DNA of 64,000 nt. It comes from Paenibacillus senegalimassiliensis. GTDB taxonomy: Bacteria; Bacillota; Bacilli; Paenibacillales; Paenibacillaceae. The notes below the pieces were generated by a model. It did not search any database, was not told where the DNA came from, and saw nothing but the letters and a program-made list of their open reading frames with translations. Location: contig NZ_LN909046.1 of the NCBI RefSeq assembly GCF_001486585.1, forward strand, positions 1,488,001-1,552,000, written 5' to 3'. This document shows, piece by piece, positions 27,100-36,135 of the stretch. The translations under genes and the position numbers were made by a program. Within the stretch, counting starts at the first letter, position 1. Each line of letters begins with the position of its first letter.

Positions 27100-29142
27100 T
27101 TATAAGCGGATGCTTCCCTGCATCAAATCCTGCGAGTCACTGCTGTTACCTATGAACACCTCATAGTCCATAGCCTCCAGCTCCCACCCGCCAGTAGAAG
27201 GGTTGTACCATTTCATTTTTTCAATCGGGCAGGCAATTTCCACCGTTTCTTGTTGGCCCGGAGCTAGTGTAATTCGTTTAAAGCCGCGCAGAACCTTGAC
27301 CGGACGATCCACTTTGGACTGGCTAAAGCCAACATAAAGCTGCACCGTCTCGTCTCCCGTCACCTTCCCGGTGTTCTGAACCTGACAAGTGGCGATGATT
27401 TGATCTTTCTCCACCTTGAAGTGGGCATCCGATAAGGTAAATTGCGTATAGGACAAGCCAAATCCGTATGGCAACGCAGGTGTGATGCCTTCCTTCTCCA
27501 GCTTGGTATATCCGTGATAATATTCGTATTTGATCTCACTGGCATCCCAATCCACTTGTGGCAAATGATCCTCGCTGGTCGGTACAACAAAAGGCAATTT
27601 ACCACCCGGATTAACCTCACCGAACAAGGTTCTGGCAATGGCGGTACCCCCCTCCATCCCGGGATAATAGGCCATCAGAATGGCGGACACCGACTGCTTC
27701 CACTCTTCAATCATGATCATATTCCCGCCGATGAGTACGGCAACCGATTGCCGATTGACCGGACCTACGGCATTAATCAGCTCAATATCCTTCGCATGTA
27801 GACCGAGGCTACTCTGACGATCCCCGCCCGCCTTCAAATCGGCATCCTCATTCGTTACGGATTCGCCTTCATCATCATGGTCGTACCCGGCCACGAAGAC
27901 AACAGCATCCACTGAGCTCGCCAACTGCTTGGCACGTTCAACATCCTCGCCATTGTCGAAGACAACCTCTGCATCCGGGAGCAAGCGCTTGATGCCTTCC
28001 AGCGGCGTAACGATGTAAGGCGGGAACACCCGACTCGATCCATGGTCCCCGATATTTCCCTTCTCCCCAAGCGCTCCAATGATGGCAATTCGCTTCGTAC
28101 CTGTCTTGGAGAATGGCAGCACATGGTCTTCATTTTGCATTAGGGTCATGGATTTCTCCGCCGCCTCCAATGCCAAAGCAATATGCTCCTGGCTGACAAT
28201 CAGGTCTTTGTCATACGTATCATTGTCTGCCTCGTCGAAGGCGAGCAAGGTCCGTACGATGCGTAACGCCGCCTGGTTAATTTTCTCTTCACTGACCTGA
28301 CCGTCCTTAACCGCATCCACCAACTTATCGCCGAAGAATTTGGTATGGCACATCTCCACATCCATGCCGCCATTACCCGCTTCCACCGTGTCCTTGATGC
28401 CCCACGCAAAGTCGCTGACCACGAAGCCGTCGAAGTCCCATTCTTCTTTTAGCACCTGATTTAGCAGATAATCGCTATGCCCGCAATGAACTCCATGGTA
28501 CAGGTTGTATGCACTCATGACGCTGGCTGCTCCGGCATCCAAACAATCCTTGAAGTGTGGAAAGAATACCTCACGTTCAGTTCGCTTATCTGCCAGCACA
28601 CTGACCTTGAAGCGCGCCCATTCCATACTGTTGAAGGCAAAGTGCTTCACGCAAGCGATTACATTTTCTTGCTGAACCCCTTTAACCAGGGCTGCACCCA
28701 TCGCCCCCAGATGGAACGACTCCTCGCCATATACCTCCTGGCTTCTCCCCCAACCTGGATTATACGGCAGGTTGACGCAGACGCCGCCGAAGAAGTTGCC
28801 GCCCTGGGCACGAACCTCTTGACCAATAGCTCGTCCAATGCGCTCTTCCAGGGCCGGATCGAAGGCTGCACCTCTGGCCATAGAGACCGGGAAGCAGGTG
28901 CTGTTGCCCGACACCACTCCACGTGGCCCGTCAACAAACTTCAATTCCGGTACACCTAGTCGCTCATTACCGCCAGCAGGATACGGTCTCCAGTTATAAT
29001 GTCTGACCTTGAAATCCTCCAGCATTTCCTCCATCGATACCCTTCCGCTCATCAGGTACACTTTCTCTTCCAAGCTTAGTTGATCTACAATTTCCTGTGC
29101 CTGGGTAGTGTACGACAAGCGTGTTTGTTTATTAGCCTTCAT
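27100..29142 (-). CDS. GH3 family beta-glucosidase
   Basis: The 680-residue enzyme has the standard GH3 order: TIM-barrel domain (about 15-320), alpha/beta domain (about 345-560) and a fibronectin III-like C-terminal domain (about 595-665). The substrate lysine/histidine motif is VKHF (about 165-168) and the nucleophile is Asp244 in GFVVSDFAWG. There is no signal peptide, so it acts inside the cell on imported oligosaccharides. The ATG has AGGAGG 9 bases upstream and a CcpA-type site lies about 40 bases before it. Operon with the GPH symporter. Exact specificity (glucose versus xylose) cannot be read from sequence. Confidence 0.92.
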   Translation of the reverse strand: MKANKQTRLSYTTQAQEIVDQLSLEEKVYLMSGRVSMEEMLEDFKVRHYNWRPYPAGGNERLGVPELKFVDGPRGVVSGNSTCFPVSMARGAAFDPALEERIGRAIGQEVRAQGGNFFGGVCVNLPYNPGWGRSQEVYGEESFHLGAMGAALVKGVQQENVIACVKHFAFNSMEWARFKVSVLADKRTEREVFFPHFKDCLDAGAASVMSAYNLYHGVHCGHSDYLLNQVLKEEWDFDGFVVSDFAWGIKDTVEAGNGGMDVEMCHTKFFGDKLVDAVKDGQVSEEKINQAALRIVRTLLAFDEADNDTYDKDLIVSQEHIALALEAAEKSMTLMQNEDHVLPFSKTGTKRIAIIGALGEKGNIGDHGSSRVFPPYIVTPLEGIKRLLPDAEVVFDNGEDVERAKQLASSVDAVVFVAGYDHDDEGESVTNEDADLKAGGDRQSSLGLHAKDIELINAVGPVNRQSVAVLIGGNMIMIEEWKQSVSAILMAYYPGMEGGTAIARTLFGEVNPGGKLPFVVPTSEDHLPQVDWDASEIKYEYYHGYTKLEKEGITPALPYGFGLSYTQFTLSDAHFKVEKDQIIATCQVQNTGKVTGDETVQLYVGFSQSKVDRPVKVLRGFKRITLAPGQQETVEIACPIEKMKWYNPSTGGWELEAMDYEVFIGNSSDSQDLMQGSIRL

Positions 29143-29180
29143 CTATTTCATCCTCCTAAACCCTATTTTCAGGATATCCA

Positions 29181-29194
29181 TAAAACCGTTTACA
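29181..29194 (-). promoter_or_regulatory. Candidate catabolite-responsive element (cre)
   Basis: On the minus strand TGTAAACGGTTTTA fits the CcpA consensus TGWAANCGNTNWCA except for the last two positions. Its position just upstream of the GH3-symporter operon would give glucose repression. Confidence 0.5.
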
Positions 29195-29325
29195 TTTCTA
29201 ATTTGATGGTCTTATCAATATCGTTGAACTAAGTTTAGTCCACATTCGCCCCTGGTTTCCTTCCTCTTTCTTGGATGCTCAGACAGTAAAGTAAGCGCAT
29301 TCTTTAGTTGTGAATGCGCTTCAAT

Positions 29326-29374
29326 ATAAAAAAGCCAAGAATTGCCCCATACTTATACCGGGAGAATCTTGGCT
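29326..29374 (-). terminator. Terminator of the AraC-GH39 gene
   Basis: On the minus strand AGCCAAGA...TCTTGGCT forms an extended stem followed by TTTTTTATA. It lies about 30 bases after the stop codon. Confidence 0.9.
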
Positions 29375-29403
29375 CAACTATATTTATCGGTTCAAATTAA
29401 ATT

Positions 29404-31869
29404 CTAGTTGTATAGCTTATTCAGAATCAGGCACTCTACCCCATGCACCGGCACGTGCAGATCAAGCTCGAAGTCGCCTTTCACCGTCACCTGCCTTAAT
29501 TGCAGCGAAGGCCTGGAAATGCTCTTGAGATATTCCGTTTCTTCATGATTTAAATCCACATATTCTCCCATCCGCATCCACTCGTCATAAGCCGATCCGG
29601 ACTGCCGGTTCAGACTATATTGCTTACACTTATAAGTACCCTGTATATCTTGCAGATGAATATGGAACAAGAGATCTTCGGACTCCTCAAAGATGTCATA
29701 CGGCGGCAGCTCCATTTCCTCCCCTTTGACAAACAACTGGTTCAAATAAGTATGGTTATAGACAAGGATTTGGATATTCTCGCCTTGCCTCGTCATCAAG
29801 TAATTCTTCCCCTTGGCAAATACCGTGCCTCCCAGCTTGGACAAGAACACAAAGGCATAATAAGCCGACTTCTTGATGCCCTCTGTATTCATCAGTCCAG
29901 TCCCTCCGTAAAAGGGAGTATTCTTAATATCCCATTCATATAGGATGTCCGAGGCGGACAGAAAACCGATTGCCTTAGCCCGGGCTGCCGATTCATCCAG
30001 CATGTTGTCTATAATGAACGTCGCCATGAAGGCGGTGTCATGCAGAACATGGGTCACATCCCAACTCAAATTCCACCGGGTTACAATAAATTCGGTATTC
30101 TTCTGACCACGTGATTCAAGCATGTCCCATGTGCGTTTTAACACTTGCTTGGTATGATCCTTCGTCTCATATTGGAACGGGATAGACTGGATATCGACCG
30201 GCCCCGTAATCGATTGCTGCTGCCATTGTTCAAAGTGGATGCGATTATGATAAACATTGCAACTGTAAAAATCAACAGGAACCCCCTGATCCAGGCAGAA
30301 CTCCAATAGCTTCTCCGAAGGCTGGTCCTTTGTGTGAAAATTTTCTGCGGCGGGTCCTACTCTGAGGGCAGGCGATATTCCCTTAATTAACAAGGCGGTT
30401 CGCTTATACAACTCGAAATATTGCTCAAGTGTGCCGCTCCAATGAATATCCTGCACCGGGAACTCGGTCCATATCTGAAAGTACCAGGTGGATACGGCTT
30501 CTAGCCCGTAACGGTTAATGCTATTGGTGATAAAGGACTGAACGAGCGTCAGCCATTCATCCATCTCCTTCGGCGGAGAGGTATTACCTTGATAGTTGAA
30601 GAAGCTTGTCCCTTTGCTAGCCAGTAGTGGGGGCATATAGCTCAGACAGATAAAGGGCTTCAGTTCAATGTCCCGCAAGTAATCCAGAATGTTGTTGATG
30701 AATTTCCAGTTGAACTTAAAACCATCGCGGTCCTTTTGCAGCACATCCATTTCTTGATTAAAGATCCCTTCAAATCGCATATATTCAATAGGAATTTCCT
30801 CTTGTATTTCCTTGATCTGATCCCGAATATTCTGATTCAACAAGGTATTAGCTGAGCCGATGTTCATCATCTTGCTCCAGACCTGCTCCAGTTCGTAGCC
30901 CTCAGCTTGAACGCTCTCGACCAGATGCACCTGCAACGTATTATCCTCCAGCATACCCGGTTCAATCGGTAAGGAAGCATAATGACGAATGCGCTCTTCA
31001 GGCAAAGTATGTACGAAGGGAACTTCGGCCTGGGGCATCTGTGAGTATCTTCTGCGCAGTTGCAGGGGCGTACAGGCATACTTCGATTTAATCGCCTTAT
31101 AATAGCTCTTCTCGTCACTGAACCCTGAGGATAGGGCAATATTCAGAATGGACGCCTCCTGATGCAGCAGCAAATACAGTGAATAACGGATACGAAGCTC
31201 GTCCAGATATGTCTTGAAGGTGATGCCTGCATGCCTTCTGAAAATATCAGAGAGATAGGATGAATTATAATGTTCTTGTTCAGCAATCTGATTCAAGGTC
31301 ATTTTACTCTGGAAGTTCAGTTCTACATGATTGAGCATATGCTGAACGATGGGGTTATCCCGCCGAGACTCACGGCCTGAAGACTCCTCTGCCAGGCAGG
31401 GCTTGCCGAAGCGAAGCGACAGATACCGGGACATGCGAAGTATGTCGTCAAGTGATTCCGTGGATTCGGTTGCGCTCTTCATAAGTAACCACCTGCTCAT
31501 AAAGGTTCGGATAATATCGTAGGCGCTTTGATGATCCGAGCTATTTTTAAATGACTTCAGATCATAGATCATGTCATAAAAGTTGGAATGATGCTCATAA
31601 AGAAACAAGCTGTCCATATGCATTTGTATAAAGCGGGCATCCTGTGACTGCAAGATAAGGCGATGTGATTCCAAGTGGTTGATTAACAGCAGATCATTCT
31701 GCTGGAGGTCATAATCTTGCGAGCCTATCGTTACTTTCAGTCTCCCTGACATCAGCCAGATCAGCTCTAAGCCGGCGTGTTGATGAAATGCCTCTGAATA
31801 GTAATCATTGGTTGTAAAATAATAGGGACATCCCGGTTGATAGGGAATATGAGCAACTGTGTGCTTCAA
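29404..31869 (-). CDS. AraC family regulator fused to a degenerate GH39 domain
   Basis: I set the start at the TTG at 31869 (821 residues, MKHTVAHIPYQPG), 5 bases after GGAGGTG; the earlier ATGs have no site. Order: cupin-type sensor (about 15-95), AraC double helix-turn-helix (about 185-278, MTLNQIAEQEHYNSSYLSDIFRRHAG) and a GH39 xylosidase-like TIM barrel (about 310-680) plus a small beta domain. The acid/base glutamate is kept (IWTE, Glu469) but the nucleophile position of the family TEFN/TEWN motif reads VTRWN, arginine at 598. The barrel is therefore probably a sugar sensor rather than an enzyme. It lies upstream of, and in the same direction as, the GH3-symporter pair, its likely target. 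Confidence 0.9.
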   Translation of the reverse strand: MKHTVAHIPYQPGCPYYFTTNDYYSEAFHQHAGLELIWLMSGRLKVTIGSQDYDLQQNDLLLINHLESHRLILQSQDARFIQMHMDSLFLYEHHSNFYDMIYDLKSFKNSSDHQSAYDIIRTFMSRWLLMKSATESTESLDDILRMSRYLSLRFGKPCLAEESSGRESRRDNPIVQHMLNHVELNFQSKMTLNQIAEQEHYNSSYLSDIFRRHAGITFKTYLDELRIRYSLYLLLHQEASILNIALSSGFSDEKSYYKAIKSKYACTPLQLRRRYSQMPQAEVPFVHTLPEERIRHYASLPIEPGMLEDNTLQVHLVESVQAEGYELEQVWSKMMNIGSANTLLNQNIRDQIKEIQEEIPIEYMRFEGIFNQEMDVLQKDRDGFKFNWKFINNILDYLRDIELKPFICLSYMPPLLASKGTSFFNYQGNTSPPKEMDEWLTLVQSFITNSINRYGLEAVSTWYFQIWTEFPVQDIHWSGTLEQYFELYKRTALLIKGISPALRVGPAAENFHTKDQPSEKLLEFCLDQGVPVDFYSCNVYHNRIHFEQWQQQSITGPVDIQSIPFQYETKDHTKQVLKRTWDMLESRGQKNTEFIVTRWNLSWDVTHVLHDTAFMATFIIDNMLDESAARAKAIGFLSASDILYEWDIKNTPFYGGTGLMNTEGIKKSAYYAFVFLSKLGGTVFAKGKNYLMTRQGENIQILVYNHTYLNQLFVKGEEMELPPYDIFEESEDLLFHIHLQDIQGTYKCKQYSLNRQSGSAYDEWMRMGEYVDLNHEETEYLKSISRPSLQLRQVTVKGDFELDLHVPVHGVECLILNKLYN

Positions 31870-31926
31870 CTCAACACCTCCACAGTTATTCATTATAACC
31901 AACCGGGAAGTTTTAAAATAGCATGG

Positions 31927-32628
31927 TTAGCGGTTGAACAGCCCTCGTCGGTGCATAACCGTGATCAAGCGATAGAAGTCGACACTTCCTTGCTCGGGAT
32001 TGTTGAGCAGCGGTTCATTTCGGCTATAGCTTACTGCCGCAGCTACAGCCTCCTTGGCCCATTCAGGAATACCAGGCTGAGTGAATTTCTCCAGTTCGGC
32101 AATCCGCTTGGCTTGAGCCGTAACGGTCTGACGGAGCGCTTCGAATTGCTTCTTCTCCTCCGGGGTCATCGGATCATCTCCTTTCGGCGGGTCATAACGC
32201 GTCAACTGATAATCGCTCATTAGGCGTATCAGTTTATTAGCGTATAACGGGTCTGTAGCATACCCGGCGGCGGCTACGGCACGAGCTGCTTCCGGACCGG
32301 ATTTGTTAACTACTGCGGCATAACGCTTAGCCGACAAGAGGATCGTGTGATCAGCCAAAGATTCAGCCCAGTTGCGATATTTGCGGAACGAGGCATTCAC
32401 CCGAACCGGCTGTCCATTCCGGTACTCGGTCGTTGGCAAGAGGATGCTACCCAGCGGGCCGCTCCCTTTCATACCAAATAAATTTTTCGCTTCTACCGAC
32501 AGCTTGCTGGTCCCCCAATTCGATTCCAGTATAGCTTGGGCGAGGATCAAAGACGCCGGAATCCCGCTTTTGGCCGCATTAGCTGTGGCCGCCGGAGCAA
32601 GAGCCGCGACAAACTCATTTCTGTTCAT
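31927..32628 (-). CDS. Glucosaminidase-domain (GH73-like) cell-wall hydrolase
   Basis: The 233-residue protein has an N-terminal endo-beta-N-acetylglucosaminidase domain (about 3-150) with the catalytic-glutamate motif ILAQAILESNWGTS and NLFGMKG, as in FlgJ and phage or autolysin lysozymes. A coiled-coil linker (EEKKQFEALRQTVTAQAKRIAELEKF) and a short C-terminal segment (IPEWAKEAVAAAVSYSRNEPLL) follow, an arrangement common in endolysins and sporulation hydrolases of this group. No signal peptide is visible, so export would need a holin, lysis or a non-Sec route. ATG at 32628 with AGAGGTGA upstream. Stand-alone gene with no phage neighbours. Confidence 0.85.
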   Translation of the reverse strand: MNRNEFVAALAPAATANAAKSGIPASLILAQAILESNWGTSKLSVEAKNLFGMKGSGPLGSILLPTTEYRNGQPVRVNASFRKYRNWAESLADHTILLSAKRYAAVVNKSGPEAARAVAAAGYATDPLYANKLIRLMSDYQLTRYDPPKGDDPMTPEEKKQFEALRQTVTAQAKRIAELEKFTQPGIPEWAKEAVAAAVSYSRNEPLLNNPEQGSVDFYRLITVMHRRGLFNR

Positions 32629-32776
32629 AAGCGTCACCTCTTGTACAGCTTATGTACCTGAGTGGACAAAGGTATGGACCAATTTCCTGGCCCCTACCCC
32701 AAAAGCGCGTTCTCCCGTCACGTGCCTCTCTGTGGTATAATTGGTGAATCATTAAGTTTTTCGTTGGAGGAGTTTT

Positions 32777-33454
32777 ATGAGCAAGTTCATGCTGTTTATT
32801 TTACTATCCTGGCTATTTGGAAATCCCTTTATCGCTATCCTGGTGCTACTGCTGATCATCTATTTTATTGATCGGCGTTATGTGGGACTTCTGCCCAGTA
32901 TCAGCAAGCCATTTAAGCGTGGCCGCCGAATCTCTCAGCTTCGTCAGCAACTGGCCGCAAGCCCCTTCGATGTTTCTTCCAAACGCGAGCTTGCCCGCTT
33001 GTTAATTGAACGCAAAAAATTCGAAGAAGCTCATACGCTACTTATGGAAGCTCGCGATGCCTCCGAGAGTTCCGCAGAATTCTGGGATGACCTAGGAACG
33101 GCAGCATTAGGGCTTGGTCGTATCGATGAGGGCGAGCAGCATATTTTGCAGGCGCTTAGCCTGAATGATCGGGTCAAATACGGTCAGCCTTACCTTCGTC
33201 TCGCTTCCGCTTTCCGTGAGCAGGACCCTCAGAAGGCGCTGCAATACGCAGCCAAATTCGGAGAGATTCAATCTTCCTCCAGCGAAGCGTACTATCTGCT
33301 AGGGAGCTTGTATCAATCCCTTGGCAGCAAGGAAGAAGCCAGGAAGGCTTACACCGAATCTATTACCGTTTACCGTTCATTGCCCAAATATAAGAAACGT
33401 CAAGAGCGCAAGTGGTCCTGGCGCAGCACAATGAAACGCAATACACTAGGATAA
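32777..33454 (+). CDS. Membrane-anchored TPR-repeat protein
   Basis: The 225-residue protein has one or two N-terminal membrane helices (about 3-32) followed by a cytoplasmic tetratricopeptide region (about 60-205, with DLGTAALGLGRIDEGEQHILQAL and YLLGSLYQSLGSKEEARKAYTESI). TPR proteins scaffold protein complexes; no partner can be named. GGAGGAG lies 6 bases before the ATG. Monocistronic, closed by a strong terminator. Confidence 0.8.
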   Translation: MSKFMLFILLSWLFGNPFIAILVLLLIIYFIDRRYVGLLPSISKPFKRGRRISQLRQQLAASPFDVSSKRELARLLIERKKFEEAHTLLMEARDASESSAEFWDDLGTAALGLGRIDEGEQHILQALSLNDRVKYGQPYLRLASAFREQDPQKALQYAAKFGEIQSSSSEAYYLLGSLYQSLGSKEEARKAYTESITVYRSLPKYKKRQERKWSWRSTMKRNTLG

Positions 33455-33470
33455 TTACCAAGACACAAAC

Positions 33471-33515
33471 AACGCTGTATCCTCTTAGCCACCAGGGCAA
33501 AAGGGATACAGCGTT
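33471..33515. terminator. Bidirectional terminator
   Basis: Perfect 12-base stem AACGCTGTATCC/GGATACAGCGTT between convergent genes, with ATTT downstream on plus and TTGTTTGTG on minus. Confidence 0.85.
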
Positions 33516-33532
33516 ATTTGCATACTCAGAAT

Positions 33533-33967
33533 CTATTCGTCTTCCGGCTCGTCCACCAGGTAGAGGCAGCGGAACCGTTCCACCGTGCTGCCCGCCTCGC
33601 GGAAGCCCGTAATCTCAAAGCCAATGCTCCGGAAGAAGTCCGTTCCTTCCTCATCGGTAACGGCAACTACACTTGTTGGCTCTTCCTGCGTTAATGAGAG
33701 CAACACCAAGGCACGCCCATACCCTTTGTAGCGATTGGCAGGATGGACGGCAAGATGGAGAATCTCCAATTCTCCTTTGTCTTCCTGAACACGATAGCCA
33801 ATCAGTCCGGTAATTTGCCCTTCAACTTCATAGCCGAATAATTTGCAATCTTCCTCAGAGCGATACGACTCGATGACGGTATCCAAAGTGACATCATCAA
33901 CCACGGCGTACTCCAACAGTTCTTGAATGGAGGGCTCCTTCAAATTAGATTTTATCGATTTAAACAT
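33533..33967 (-). CDS. GNAT family N-acetyltransferase
   Basis: The 144-residue protein shows the GNAT core: acetyl-CoA site VHPANRYKGYGRALV (about 75-90) and a C-terminal FFRSIGFEITGF strand. The ATG at 33967 follows AAGGAG and overlaps the end of rpiA by 8 bases (ATGTTTAA), so the two are co-translated. Substrate unknown. Confidence 0.85.
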   Translation of the reverse strand: MFKSIKSNLKEPSIQELLEYAVVDDVTLDTVIESYRSEEDCKLFGYEVEGQITGLIGYRVQEDKGELEILHLAVHPANRYKGYGRALVLLSLTQEEPTSVVAVTDEEGTDFFRSIGFEITGFREAGSTVERFRCLYLVDEPEDE

Positions 33968-34640
33968 CAGTTGTCTCCTTAACGTCGGTACTTCCATCTT
34001 CATGCCCAATAACAACAGTATGGGCAATGCCCACAAATAATCCGTGCTCGACGACCCCGGTGGTCGCCTTCAATTCATCGCTAAGCCGGCCTGGATCATT
34101 GATCTGGCCGAAGGACGCATCCGCAATATAATTGCCGTTATCGGTTACGTATAACCCTCCATCACGTTGCCGCATCTCGAAGGGAACGTTATAGCGGTCC
34201 TTGAGCCCCTTCAATGTCCACTCGTAACAAAAAGGGACCAGCTCGATAGGCAACTTGAATGCTCCCAAATGTGGCACCACCTTGTTGCTGTCGGCAATGA
34301 CGATAAAGCGATCGCTGGCTTTGGCCACCAGCTTCTCGCGCAGTAATGCGCCTCCACCGCCCTTGATCAAGGCCATTTGTGGGTCCACTTCGTCGGCACC
34401 GTCAATCGCCAGATCCAGTCGATCCACCTCTGCCGCTTGAATGATCGGAATATGATATTTAAGAGCTAACTCTTCCGAGGCGTTCGAGGTGGCAATAGCC
34501 CGGATACGCAATCCCTCTGCCACTCGTTGTCCAATTCTCTCAATCGCATAATAAGCTGTCGAACCCGTTCCGAGTCCAACGGTCATTCCGTCCTTGACCC
34601 ATTCCGCGGCACGATAACCCGCCGCTTGCTTGGCATTCAT
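33960..34640 (-). CDS. rpiA: Ribose-5-phosphate isomerase A
   Basis: RpiA interconverts ribose 5-phosphate and ribulose 5-phosphate in the pentose phosphate pathway. The 226-residue protein has the signatures VGLGTGSTAYYAIERI (about 21-36), DLAIDGADEVD (about 76-86, catalytic acid residues) and IKGGGGALLREK (about 90-101). Length normal; GGAGGGG upstream of the ATG. Forms a two-gene operon with the GNAT gene. Confidence 0.96.
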   Translation of the reverse strand: MNAKQAAGYRAAEWVKDGMTVGLGTGSTAYYAIERIGQRVAEGLRIRAIATSNASEELALKYHIPIIQAAEVDRLDLAIDGADEVDPQMALIKGGGGALLREKLVAKASDRFIVIADSNKVVPHLGAFKLPIELVPFCYEWTLKGLKDRYNVPFEMRQRDGGLYVTDNGNYIADASFGQINDPGRLSDELKATTGVVEHGLFVGIAHTVVIGHEDGSTDVKETTDV

Positions 34641-34707
34641 GTATACCTACCCCTCCAACGCTGATAATAATTACGTCCATCATACCAAAAAAGCCCGGAC
34701 AATAGAA

Positions 34708-34738
34708 CAGCGGGGCCTCAGTTCCTGAGGTCCCGCTG
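34708..34738 (-). terminator. Hairpin terminator after the MFS gene
   Basis: On the minus strand CAGCGGG-A-CCTCAG, loop GAA, CTGAGG-C-CCCGCTG forms a 13-base stem with one mismatch. The T-run is interrupted (TTCTATTG, then TTTTTT about 15 bases later). Confidence 0.6.
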
Positions 34739-34769
34739 CCCTATAGCTGTATAGATAAGCTGTATCGCT

Positions 34770-36035
34770 CTACCCCTGTCGTAACGGAGAATTTACCTTC
34801 GCACGTGGTTTCCGCTGCTTCGAGTCCCCGGGGTCGCCTTCTCCCTGCTCAGGCTTCACCATGAGCAGCAGCAGAATGACCGCAACCAGGGATACACCGG
34901 CTATAACAAAAAACATCGTCATATGCCCCGCCTTCATCAGTATGGACATGATCGGCGGGCCTGCCGATACTCCGATAAATCGCATACTGCTGTAGATGGA
35001 AGTGATGGTTCCCCTCATCTCCTGATCAATACCTTCCGTAATGAGTGCATCTGAACTCGGCAACACGATGCCAATGCCCGCACCACATACGATAAGGCAA
35101 GCGATAACAAAATAAATATTGTTGAAGAAGCCAATTCCAAATAACGCCCCTGTGGAAAGCACCAGGCCAGCTACACCCGACCACTTCATCAAAGCTTTAT
35201 TTTTGCCAATTTTCTTCCCGGTGATATAAGAAGCCAGGCATAATGCGGCAAGCGGAATGGCCAGCACCAGCCCCTTAATCACGCCAACCAGCCCATGCTT
35301 GCTTTCCAGTTGCTCTGACAAATAAAACAACACACCAAAGAGCAGGAACATCGATATGCAGCCTATCGCGAAAATCGCATACAACCAACGTCCCTTTTCC
35401 CGAAATACGCCCTTAATGGTCTCGACAAATTCACCAAGCGGTTTGGCTTCCTTTCGTTCCTCGGGCTCCTTAACCAAAATCCACACCAGCACCAGCGAAA
35501 TCAAACAAAGTAAAGGGATGGACAACAATGGGGCATACCAGATCCACGCGCCCAGCAAAGCTCCCAGGATCGGGCTCAGTACCTTGCCGAACGTATTTGA
35601 CGTCTCGATGATCCCCAAATTATGACTGACCTCTTCCTCATCGTCGAACAGATCTCCCACCAGCGGAAGCACAATGGGAAAAGCTCCGGCCGCTCCAATC
35701 CCTTGGAGGAAGCGACCGCCAAGTATAACCCAATACAACGCTGTGCCATCCGTGTACCAATCTGCAGAGCCAGACACCGCCCCGCCCACTCCTGCAATGA
35801 TTAAGCTGGGTACAATGATCGCTTTGCGGCCAAATTTATCCGACAGGTACCCGGCGATCGGAATCAGCAAAATAGCCACGACCGCATAAACCGTAATCAA
35901 CATACTCACTTGAAACGAAGAAATTTTAAGTTCTCTGGCGATCTGCGGCAGGATAGGAATAAGCATGGAATTGCCCAGCGTCATAATTAACGGAATGGAC
36001 GCAAGGGCGATGATTTCGCCTTTTTTGCTGACCAT
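34770..36035 (-). CDS. MFS transporter, drug-efflux type
   Basis: The 421-residue protein has about 12 membrane helices and the 12-helix multidrug/tetracycline-type motif GYLSDKFGRKAI (motif A, about 62-73) and GRFLQGIGAAGAFP (motif C-like, about 110-123). This group exports drugs or metabolites by proton antiport; substrate unknown. The ribosome site is weak (GAAGG 4-5 bases upstream). It follows helD by 100 bases on the same strand. Confidence 0.85.
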   Translation of the reverse strand: MVSKKGEIIALASIPLIMTLGNSMLIPILPQIARELKISSFQVSMLITVYAVVAILLIPIAGYLSDKFGRKAIIVPSLIIAGVGGAVSGSADWYTDGTALYWVILGGRFLQGIGAAGAFPIVLPLVGDLFDDEEEVSHNLGIIETSNTFGKVLSPILGALLGAWIWYAPLLSIPLLCLISLVLVWILVKEPEERKEAKPLGEFVETIKGVFREKGRWLYAIFAIGCISMFLLFGVLFYLSEQLESKHGLVGVIKGLVLAIPLAALCLASYITGKKIGKNKALMKWSGVAGLVLSTGALFGIGFFNNIYFVIACLIVCGAGIGIVLPSSDALITEGIDQEMRGTITSIYSSMRFIGVSAGPPIMSILMKAGHMTMFFVIAGVSLVAVILLLLMVKPEQGEGDPGDSKQRKPRAKVNSPLRQG

Positions 36036-36135
36036 GAAGCCTTCAGGCCACCCTTCTGTAAGACATTAGGAACAGACCCGGTTAGTGTGATACATTCAGG
36101 CGAAATATATGCTTTAGCGGTAATTCCCAACAGTC

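Noticed and set aside
31927..32628. Prophage lysis module
   Set aside because: No holin, capsid, terminase or integrase genes are nearby; neighbours are chromosomal.
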